DNA from: Shinella sp. PSBB067
GTDB lineage: Bacteria > Pseudomonadota > Alphaproteobacteria > Rhizobiales > Rhizobiaceae
Direction: 5' to 3'
Assembly (NCBI RefSeq): GCF_016839145.1
Contig: NZ_CP069303.1
Location: 2,170,001-2,234,000, forward strand
DNA length: 64,000 nt
The notes below the pieces were generated by a model, which worked only from the letters and a program-made list of their open reading frames with translations, was not told the DNA's origin and did no database searches. The translations under genes and the position numbers were made by a program. Within the stretch, counting starts at the first letter, position 1; every line of letters begins with the position of its first letter. Of this stretch, positions 57,732 through 64,000 are shown one piece after another.

Positions 57732-58319
57732 TCATTCGGCGCTCATGATGTCGTCCCAGTGGCGGCGGCAATAGGAAACGTACTTGTCGTTGCCGCCGAT
57801 TTCCACCTGCGCGCCCTCCCGCACCGCCTTGCCGTCGGCGCCGAGCCGGACGACCATCGTCGCCTTGCGGCCGCAATGGCAGATGGTGCGCACCTCGCGC
57901 AGCTCGTCGGCGATGGCGAGCAGCGCCTGCGAGCCGGGAAACAGCTTGCCCTGGAAATCCGTGCGCAGGCCATAGGCCATGACGGGGACATGCAGCCGGT
58001 CGGCGACGCGGGCGAGCTGCCAGACCTGCTCGGGCGACAGGAACTGCGCCTCGTCGACGAAGACGCAGGCGATCTCCCCCGCCCCGTCGCCGTTCAGCGC
58101 TTCGATATGCCGGTAAAGATCGTCGGAATGGTCGAAGGCGATGGCGTCGGCGGCAAGGCCGATGCGCGAGGAGATTCGGCCCTGCCCGGCGCGGTCGTCG
58201 AAGGAGGCGATGAAGATCGCCGTGCGCATGCCGCGTTCGCGGTAGTTGTAGGATGCCTGCAGGAGCAGCGTCGACTTGCCGGCATTCATCGTCGCATAAC
58301 TGAAATAGAGCTTGGCCAT
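57732..58319 (-). CDS. tdk: Thymidine kinase
   Basis: 195 residues, type II (TK1-like) enzyme: thymidine + ATP gives dTMP. P-loop ATMNAGKST (about 8-16), Walker B-like VFVDEAQFLS, the lasso region RLHVPVMAYGLRTDFQGKLFPGS, and a zinc-binding set from CHCG and YCRRHW. The start at 58319 gives the family N terminus MAKLYFSYATM. It lies divergent to choXWV with 230 bases between; no regulatory site was recognised there. Confidence 0.96.
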   Translation of the reverse strand: MAKLYFSYATMNAGKSTLLLQASYNYRERGMRTAIFIASFDDRAGQGRISSRIGLAADAIAFDHSDDLYRHIEALNGDGAGEIACVFVDEAQFLSPEQVWQLARVADRLHVPVMAYGLRTDFQGKLFPGSQALLAIADELREVRTICHCGRKATMVVRLGADGKAVREGAQVEIGGNDKYVSYCRRHWDDIMSAE

Positions 58320-58549
58320 GATTTTCTCCGTTCCAGCCTCATCGCCCGGCGACCGCCGATTTTCCAGTCGCAAAGCCCTGCAAACCACAGAAAACAGCAC
58401 GGCCCATCCTTTGCGACATCCATGTGCGCAATTGCGAACAGGTCTGAAATTTATTGGACCTTTCAGAGGCTTCGGGCTACGCCAAGGCGCTTGAAAGCCT
58501 GCCGTTTTGGTGATTGGCTAAAACACCGGTCATAAGGGGAGCAAATAAA

Positions 58550-59509
58550 ATGAAGACTGCATCGACATTAAAGACATTTCTTGCCGCAGCCGTGTCCGTC
58601 CTCGCGTTCGGCATCGCCGATGTTTCGGCCGCCGAAGCGGAAAGCTGCGGCAAGGTCCGCTTTTCGGATGTGGGCTGGACGGACATCACGGCCACCACCG
58701 CAACCGCGACGACGATCCTGAAGAGCCTCGGCTACGAGACGGAAGTCACCGTTCTCTCGGTACCCGTCACCTACACCTCGCTCAGCAACAAGGACATCGA
58801 CGTCTTCCTCGGCAACTGGATGCCGACCATGGAAGCCGACATCAAGCCGTTCCGCGACAACGGCAGCGTCGAGGTCGTGCGCGAAAACCTCGAGGGCGCG
58901 AAGTACACGCTGGCGACCAACGCCAAGGGCGCCGAGCTCGGCATCAAGGACTTCGCCGACATCGCCAAGCAGAAGGACGCGCTCGGCGCCAAGATCTACG
59001 GCATCGAGCCGGGCAATGACGGCAACCGCCTGATCATCGACATGGTCTCGTCCGACAAGTTCGGCCTTTCCGGCTTCGAGGTCGTCGAATCCTCCGAACA
59101 GGGCATGCTGGCCGAGGTCGCCCGCGCCGAGCAGGAAGGTACGCCCGTTGTCTTCCTCGGCTGGGAACCGCATCCGATGAACGCCAACTTCAAGCTGACC
59201 TACCTGACCGGCGGCGACGACGTCTTCGGACCCGACTTCGGCGGCGCGACCATCTACACCAACGTTCGCCAGGGCTACACGACCGAATGCCCGAACGTCG
59301 GCAAGTTCCTGCAGAACCTCAAGTTCTCGCTGGAGATGGAAAACCAGATCATGGGCAAGATCCTGAACGACGGCCAGGATCCGGAAACGGCGGCCGCCGA
59401 ATGGCTGAAGGCCAATCCTTCCGCCGTCGAGCCGTGGCTTGCAGGCGTGACGACGAAGGACGGCAGCGGCGAGGCCCTGCCGGCCGTCAAGACGGCACTC
59501 GGCCTCTGA
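58550..59509 (+). CDS. choX: Choline ABC transporter, periplasmic binding protein
   Basis: 319 residues. AAGGGGAGC precedes the ATG at 58550, and a signal peptide ends near SAAEA. It reads as a ProX/ChoX-type glycine-betaine/choline binding protein: SCGKVRFSDVGWTDITATTATATTIL with its conserved Trp, FLGNWMPTMEAD, and VFLGWEPHPMNANF, which supply the aromatic box that holds the trimethylammonium group. It is the first gene of choXWV. In Ensifer this operon is choline-induced; no regulator gene is seen here. Confidence 0.95.
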   Translation: MKTASTLKTFLAAAVSVLAFGIADVSAAEAESCGKVRFSDVGWTDITATTATATTILKSLGYETEVTVLSVPVTYTSLSNKDIDVFLGNWMPTMEADIKPFRDNGSVEVVRENLEGAKYTLATNAKGAELGIKDFADIAKQKDALGAKIYGIEPGNDGNRLIIDMVSSDKFGLSGFEVVESSEQGMLAEVARAEQEGTPVVFLGWEPHPMNANFKLTYLTGGDDVFGPDFGGATIYTNVRQGYTTECPNVGKFLQNLKFSLEMENQIMGKILNDGQDPETAAAEWLKANPSAVEPWLAGVTTKDGSGEALPAVKTALGL

Positions 59510-59521
59510 CAGGCAGGAACA

Positions 59522-59546
59522 GGGCGGGAAGGAAACTTTCCCGCCC
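59522..59546 (+). terminator. Intercistronic hairpin between choX and choW
   Basis: Nine-base-pair stem GGGCGGGAA / TTCCCGCCC with a seven-base loop, then TTCTTC. It lies 12 bases after the choX stop and can end some transcripts or protect the choX mRNA 3' end, giving more binding protein than permease. Confidence 0.7.
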
Positions 59547-59600
59547 TTCTTCGCTGCGCACAGTCGTACATCGTCAACATCCAGCCAGGGGCTTGCTGCC

Positions 59601-60476
59601 GTGGATTGGCTTACCGTCTCAAAAATTCCGATCGGTCCGATCGCCAAGGAAGCCGTCAGCTGGCTGACGACCAACGGCAAGGGCCTGTTCGACTTCCTCA
59701 AGGTCTTCCTGCAGGCCGGCATCGACATCCTGCTCGTCCTCCTGCAGGGACCCTTCATCACCAGCGCCGGCGGCAAGCTCGCCTATGCGCTGTTCCTCAT
59801 CGCGCTGGTCACCGGCCTCAGCTGGTATTTCCGCCGCTCGCTCGGCGTTGCCGCCTTCACCTTCCTCGGCCTCCTGCTCATCGTGAACCAGGGCTACTGG
59901 AAGGAGACGACGGAGACGCTGGCGCTGGTGCTGGCGGCGACGGGGGTCAGCATGGTCGTCGGCGTGCCGCTCGGCATCGCCGCCGCGCGCCGGCCGTGGT
60001 TCTACTCGATCCTCCGGCCGATCCTCGACCTCATGCAGACGATCCCGACCTTCGTCTACCTCATCCCGGCGCTCATCCTCTTCGGCCTCGGCATGGTGCC
60101 GGGCCTGATCGCCACGGTGATCTTCGCCATCCCCGCGCCGATCCGCCTGACGCGCCTCGGCATCATCTCGACGCCGCCCTCGCTGGTGGAGGCCGCGCAG
60201 GCCTTCGGCGCGACGCCGGGCCAGGTGCTGCGCAAGGTGGAGCTGCCCTTCGCCACGCCGCAGATCATGGCGGGCCTCACCCAGACCATCATGCTCTCGC
60301 TGTCGATGGTGGTCATCGCCGCGCTCGTCGGCGCCAAGGGCCTCGGCGTTCCCGTCGTGCGCGCGCTCAACACCGTGAACATCTCCATGGGCTTCGAAGC
60401 GGGTCTCTGTATCGTGATCCTCGCGATCATCCTCGACCGCCTCTTCCGCTCCTCCGACGAGGGAGACGCGAAATGA
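59601..60476 (+). CDS. choW: Choline ABC transporter permease
   Basis: 291 residues from a GTG start with AGGGG ten bases upstream. Six or more membrane helices; the ATPase-contact loop lies at GATPGQVLRKVELPFATPQIMAGL, the EAA-like motif of importers. RLGIISTPPSLVEAAQAFG is typical of ProW/OpuA permeases. It overlaps choV by four bases (ATGA). It works with ChoX and ChoV to import choline, which can be turned to glycine betaine or used as carbon and nitrogen. Confidence 0.95.
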   Translation: MDWLTVSKIPIGPIAKEAVSWLTTNGKGLFDFLKVFLQAGIDILLVLLQGPFITSAGGKLAYALFLIALVTGLSWYFRRSLGVAAFTFLGLLLIVNQGYWKETTETLALVLAATGVSMVVGVPLGIAAARRPWFYSILRPILDLMQTIPTFVYLIPALILFGLGMVPGLIATVIFAIPAPIRLTRLGIISTPPSLVEAAQAFGATPGQVLRKVELPFATPQIMAGLTQTIMLSLSMVVIAALVGAKGLGVPVVRALNTVNISMGFEAGLCIVILAIILDRLFRSSDEGDAK

Positions 60477-61513
60477 CCGAGACCGTCGTTTTCAAGAACG
60501 TCTCCATCATCTTCGGCGACAACCCGCAAAAGGCGCTGGCGATGGTCGACGCAGGCAGGACCCGCGACGAGATCGGTGCGGAAACCGGCCTCGTGCTCGG
60601 CGTTGCCGATGCCACGCTCTCCATCACCGAGGGCGAGATCCTCGTGCTGATGGGCCTTTCCGGCTCGGGCAAGTCGACGCTGCTGCGCGCCGTCAACGGG
60701 CTGGCGCCCGTGGTACGCGGCGAGGTGGAGGTCAAGGCCGGCGGCGCCAGCGTGAACCCCTATGCGTCGACGCCGAAGGCGCTTCGCGATTTCCGCATGC
60801 ACACCGTCTCCATGGTGTTCCAGCAGTTCGCCCTGCTGCCCTGGCGCACCGTCGCCGACAATGTCGGCTTCGGGCTGGAGCTTGCCGGCGTGCCGGACGG
60901 CGAGCGCAAGGCGCGCGTCGCCGAACAGCTCGAACTCGTCAACCTCGCCAAATGGGCGGACCGCAAGGTGGACGAACTCTCCGGCGGCATGCAGCAGCGC
61001 GTCGGCCTTGCCCGCGCCTTCGCGACCGGCGCGCCGATCCTGCTCATGGACGAGCCGTTCTCGGCGCTCGACCCGCTGATCCGCACCCGCCTGCAGGACG
61101 AGTTGCTGGAGTTCCAGCGCCGGCTGAAGAAGACCATCATCTTCGTCAGCCACGACCTCGACGAGGCTTTCCGCATCGGCAACCGCATCGCCATCATGGA
61201 AGGCGGGCGCATCATCCAGTGCGGCACGCCGCAGGAGATCGTGAAGAACCCCGCCAACCAGTATGTCGCGGATTTCGTGCAGAACATGAACCCGATCAAC
61301 ATGCTGACGGCCGGCGACGTCATGCAGCAGGGCGCCTCCGGCGATGGCGGCGTCACGGCGACGGCGACGGCGGCGACGCCCCTCGTCGACGTGCTCGACG
61401 CCATGGCCCGCACGCCCGGCAATGTCGGCGTCGTCGACAACGGCACGGTGATCGGCACGATCAACGCGCAGGACATCGTGAACGGATTGACGCGGCATCG
61501 AAGACGCGGCTGA
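60473..61513 (+). CDS. choV: Choline ABC transporter ATPase
   Basis: 346 residues. Walker A GLSGSGKST, Q-loop VFQQFALLPWRT, signature LSGGMQQRVGLARAF and Walker B PILLMDEPFSALD are all intact. The N-terminal extension (VFKNVSIIFGDNPQKALAMVDAGRTRDEI) is typical of the ProV/ChoV group. The C-terminal part (about 270-346) contains only a single CBS-like unit (TPLVDVLDAMARTPGNVGVVDNGTVIGTINAQDIV), which in relatives senses ionic strength when doubled. Last gene of the operon. Confidence 0.95.
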   Translation: MTETVVFKNVSIIFGDNPQKALAMVDAGRTRDEIGAETGLVLGVADATLSITEGEILVLMGLSGSGKSTLLRAVNGLAPVVRGEVEVKAGGASVNPYASTPKALRDFRMHTVSMVFQQFALLPWRTVADNVGFGLELAGVPDGERKARVAEQLELVNLAKWADRKVDELSGGMQQRVGLARAFATGAPILLMDEPFSALDPLIRTRLQDELLEFQRRLKKTIIFVSHDLDEAFRIGNRIAIMEGGRIIQCGTPQEIVKNPANQYVADFVQNMNPINMLTAGDVMQQGASGDGGVTATATAATPLVDVLDAMARTPGNVGVVDNGTVIGTINAQDIVNGLTRHRRRG

Positions 61514-61539
61514 CAGCCGGCCGCGATCGGATTAGATAG

Positions 61540-61571
61540 GGCAGCGCCCGCAGCAAGGGCGCTGCCTTTTT
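61540..61571 (+). terminator. Terminator of choXWV
   Basis: Perfect ten-base-pair stem GGCAGCGCCC / GGGCGCTGCC with a seven-base loop and T5 tail, 26 bases after the choV stop codon. Confidence 0.93.
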
Positions 61572-61599
61572 CATCGCCGCCAGCAGGAGAGCCGACATC

Positions 61600-62364
61600 A
61601 TGAGCGAAAAGGACAAACCGGGCGTTCTGCGCGAAACGGACGACGAGGCGCGGAACCTCGCCCGCACCCTGCTGCGCTCGGCGCGAAGCTGCGCGCTCGC
61701 CGTGCTGGAGCCGGAAACCGGCGCGCCCTTCGCCAGCCGCACGCTGACGGGCACCGATACGGACGGCACGCCCGTCATCCTCGTCTCCGCGCTCTCCTCG
61801 CATACCCAGGCGCTGCGGGCCGACCCGCGCGCCTCACTGCTGGCCGGCGAGCCCGGCAAGGGCGATCCCCTCGCCCACCCACGCCTCACCGTCATCTGCA
61901 CCGCCGAGGAGGTATCACGCGAAAGTGAAGCGCGCACGGCGCTGCGCGAGCGCTTCGTCCGCCGCCACCCCAAGGCAAAACTCTACGTTGATTTCCCCGA
62001 CTTCACCTTCTTCCGCCTGGTGCCCGAGCGCGCCTTTCTCAACGGCGGTTTCGGCAAGGCCTTCCTGCTCACCGCCGACGACCTTCTGATTCGCTCTCCC
62101 GCCCGCAGCGCGCTTGCGGCGATGGAAACCGGCGCCGTCGAGCACATGAACAGCGACCACGCAGAGGCCGCCGGCGTCTATGCCCGCCACTATTGCCGCG
62201 CGAGGGACGGCGACTGGATCATCGTCGGACTGGACGCGGCCGGCGTCGACCTTGCGAGCGGAGACAGGCTGAAGCGCCTCGAATTTCCCCATGAGCTTGA
62301 AAACGCCGGGGAACTTCGCAGCGAGCTTGCACGTTTGCTTCGGGAAGCAAGAGCAGCGGGCTGA
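61600..62364 (+). CDS. HugZ-like haem-binding/haem-utilization protein
   Basis: 254 residues. The first 150 residues form a split-barrel of the pyridoxamine-phosphate-oxidase superfamily (LLRSARSCALAVLEPETGAPFASR, SSHTQALRADPRASLLAGEPG). The end is a DUF2470 domain with AVEHMNSDHAEA. This two-part layout is that of HugZ/HutZ proteins, which bind or degrade haem. The preceding CAGGAGA sets the start. It may work with the haem-type receptor at 44174-46390, though the two loci are 15 kb apart and no iron box was seen here. Confidence 0.88.
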   Translation: MSEKDKPGVLRETDDEARNLARTLLRSARSCALAVLEPETGAPFASRTLTGTDTDGTPVILVSALSSHTQALRADPRASLLAGEPGKGDPLAHPRLTVICTAEEVSRESEARTALRERFVRRHPKAKLYVDFPDFTFFRLVPERAFLNGGFGKAFLLTADDLLIRSPARSALAAMETGAVEHMNSDHAEAAGVYARHYCRARDGDWIIVGLDAAGVDLASGDRLKRLEFPHELENAGELRSELARLLREARAAG

Positions 62365-62389
62365 CCCGCCGACGAATTCGCTGTTCGCG

Positions 62390-62409
62390 CCCCCCGTCAT
62401 TGCGGGGGG
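62390..62409 (+). terminator. Possible hairpin after the HugZ-like gene
   Basis: Six C (62390-62395) face six G (62404-62409) across an eight-base loop, 26 bases after the stop codon. There is no U run, only AATTTA, so its role as a terminator is doubtful. Confidence 0.3.
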
Positions 62410-62539
62410 AATTTAGCGTCATACGTGCACCCTACCCCCATTTCTTGCTCTTGATGAGGTAGGTTTTGTTTATATGCTAACAAGCGGATTCACATAAAAT
62501 CACATGATTTGAAAGCGGAAACGCCCAAAGGAGTTTCAG

Positions 62540-62878
62540 ATGGACAAGATTTCAGACGCAGAACACGCACAGGCCGAAGTTGCATCCGATTTTCTTTCCG
62601 CCATGGCCAATCCCAAGCGCCTTCTCATCCTGAAGGTCCTGGTGAGCGGCGAAATCGCCGTCGGCGCGCTTGCAAATCAGGTCGGCCTCAGCCAGTCGGC
62701 TCTGTCGCAGCATCTTTCGAAACTGCGCGCGCAGAACCTCGTGACCACCCGTCGCGATGCGCAGACCATCTACTATTCCAGCAAGTCGGATGCCGTGATG
62801 ACCATTCTCGAAGCGCTCGATCAAATCTACCGGGGCTCGGGCAACGGCGCGGCGGAAAAGAAGCTCCGCATCGCCTGA
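62540..62878 (+). CDS. nolR: NolR-type ArsR-family transcriptional regulator
   Basis: 112 residues. A winged helix-turn-helix of the ArsR family, with recognition region VGALANQVGLSQSALSQHLS and the wing near RRDAQTIYYSSKSDAV. It lacks the metal-binding Cys of ArsR. The core from FLSAMANPKRLLIL to TIYYSS matches Ensifer NolR nearly word for word as I remember it; NolR represses nod genes and other symbiosis and growth functions. Outside nodulating strains it would be a general regulator. AAAGGAG lies 8 bases before the ATG. A partial NolR-like site is just upstream. Confidence 0.88.
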   Translation: MDKISDAEHAQAEVASDFLSAMANPKRLLILKVLVSGEIAVGALANQVGLSQSALSQHLSKLRAQNLVTTRRDAQTIYYSSKSDAVMTILEALDQIYRGSGNGAAEKKLRIA

Positions 62879-62904
62879 AATCCCCGAAATCCTCCGCCTT
62901 CCAG

Positions 62905-62931
62905 CGCCCCGGATGAAAATCCGGGGCGTTT
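62905..62931 (+). terminator. Terminator of nolR
   Basis: Perfect ten-base-pair stem CGCCCCGGAT / ATCCGGGGCG with a GAAA tetraloop, followed by TTT, 26 bases after the nolR stop codon. Confidence 0.85.
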
Positions 62932-63054
62932 CGCATGGAAGCTCCGCTTGACGCCTCCGGGCGCCTTGATAGTTTGACCATCGGGTAAAATCCCGCCCCT
63001 TCCGCACCGCCAGCCGGGACGGCCCCCGCATTCAAAGGCCATGGAGAGACCGCA

Positions 63055-64000
63055 TGTCCAACCGCCTCAACACCCCCAACGATCTGCGAGCCTTCTGGAT
63101 GCCGTTCACGGCGAACCGGCAGTTCAAGAAGGAGCCGCGCCTCTTCGTCGGCGCCAAGGACATGTACTACACCGCCCATGACGGCCGTCAGGTACTCGAC
63201 GGCACGGCGGGCCTGTGGTGCGTCAATGCCGGCCACTGCCGGCCGAAGATCACCGAGGCGATCCGCGAGCAGGCCGGCGAACTCGACTACGCCCCCGCCT
63301 TCCAGCTCGGACATCCCAAGGCCTTCGAACTCGCCAACCGCCTCGTCGACATCGCCCCTGATGGCATGGACCACGTCCTCTACACCAATTCCGGCTCCGA
63401 ATCGGTCGAGACCGCGCTGAAGGTGGCGCTCGCCTATCACCGCGCCAAGGGCGACGGCTCGCGCTTCCGCCTGATCGGCCGCGAGCGCGGCTATCACGGC
63501 GTCAATTTCGGCGGCATCTCCGTCGGCGGCATTGTCTCCAACCGCAAGATGTTCGGTACGCTGCTGACCGGCGTCGACCACATGCCGCACACGCACTTCC
63601 CGGACAAGAACGCCTTCTCCCGCGGCGAGCCGGAGCATGGCGGCGACATCGCCAGCGAACTCCAGCGCATCATCACCCTGCATGACGCCTCGACCATCGC
63701 GGCCGTCATCGTCGAGCCGGTCGCCGGCTCCACCGGCGTCCTCATCCCGCCGAAGGGCTACCTGCAGAAGCTGCGCGAGATCTGTACGCAGCACGGCATT
63801 CTCCTGATCTTCGACGAGGTCATCACCGGCTTCGGCCGCCTCGGCGCGCCCTTCGCCGCGCAGTATTTCGACGTGAAGCCGGATATCATCACCACCGCCA
63901 AGGGCCTCACCAACGGCGTGATCCCGATGGGCGCCGTCTTCGTGACGTCGGAAATCCACGACGCCTTCATGAACGGCCCGGAACACATGATCGAATTCTT
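63055..64000 (+). CDS. Omega-amino acid:pyruvate aminotransferase, 5' part (runs off window)
   Basis: 315 codons are in the window with no stop, so the gene continues beyond the edge. CATGGAGAG provides the ribosome site for the ATG at 63055. It is a class III PLP-dependent aminotransferase: FWMPFTANRQFK at the start, LDGTAGLWCVNAGHC, the NSGSESVETALK phosphate-binding stretch, EPVAGSTGV, DEVITGFGRLG and the PLP Lys in TTAKGLTNG. The wording fits beta-alanine/omega-amino acid:pyruvate transaminases. It makes the oxo-acid from beta-alanine or similar amines with pyruvate as acceptor. Confidence 0.93.

Overview
The window is high-GC, gene-dense chromosomal DNA from an alphaproteobacterium, almost certainly a member of the Rhizobiaceae (Rhizobium/Ensifer/Shinella-like). 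The indicators are a NolR-type ArsR regulator, a fused TrpE-TrpG anthranilate synthase preceded by a WWW leader peptide, a second-type ClpS (ClpS2), the choXWV choline transporter, RirA-type iron boxes and rhizobial intergenic mosaic-like repeats. No phage, IS element, CRISPR array, tRNA or rRNA gene was seen. The genus cannot be fixed from sequence alone.

Layout. 1-7.6 kb: the 3' part of a GGDEF-EAL gene, a periplasmic binding protein, pth, clpS2, ychF, a multi-pass membrane protein, two tandem MaoC hydratases and apt. 7.6-10.5 kb: the petABC operon for the cytochrome bc1 complex. 10.7-15.2 kb: two paralogous ABC exporters with a parDE toxin-antitoxin pair between them. 15.5-20.7 kb: trmL, a SoxR-controlled flavin reductase divergent from soxR, a CNNM/CBS membrane protein, hemF and small genes. 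20.9-30.4 kb: a convergent-to-divergent block of cca, a CoA-type Nudix gene and DUF1285, facing a MoxR-DUF58-DUF4159-membrane protein operon. 30.5-36.8 kb: assorted enzymes (glyoxalase-like, GNAT, glutathionyl-hydroquinone reductase, Nudix, metallophosphoesterase), a TPR protein and an ECF sigma/anti-sigma pair. 36.9-44.1 kb: leuA and trpE(G), both with attenuator leader peptides, plus a ClpP paralogue, a HupE/UreJ protein and a CDF transporter. 44.2-48.6 kb: a TonB-dependent haem-type receptor with iron boxes, an extensin-like protein and DUF1993. 48.6-57.2 kb: fhs and a five-gene cassette of unknown function (coiled-coil protein, AAA+ ATPase, DUF2333 membrane protein and two orphan proteins). 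57.3-64 kb: cytochrome c, tdk, choXWV, a HugZ-like protein, nolR and the 5' part of an omega-amino acid:pyruvate aminotransferase.

How genes work together. petABC, hemF and the cytochrome c serve respiration and haem supply. The haem receptor and HugZ-like protein suggest haem-iron use. leuA and trpE(G) show matching control: a promoter with the same -35 hexamer and a 17-base spacer, the leader-peptide AUG 8-9 bases after the -10, and a run of the regulatory codon. The most novel-looking material is the AAA+/coiled-coil/DUF2333 cassette (50354-57163), followed by the MoxR block and the leuA leader.

Limits: all family assignments come from reading motifs and remembered family features, without database searches. 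Promoter, operator and hairpin calls are pattern-based predictions.
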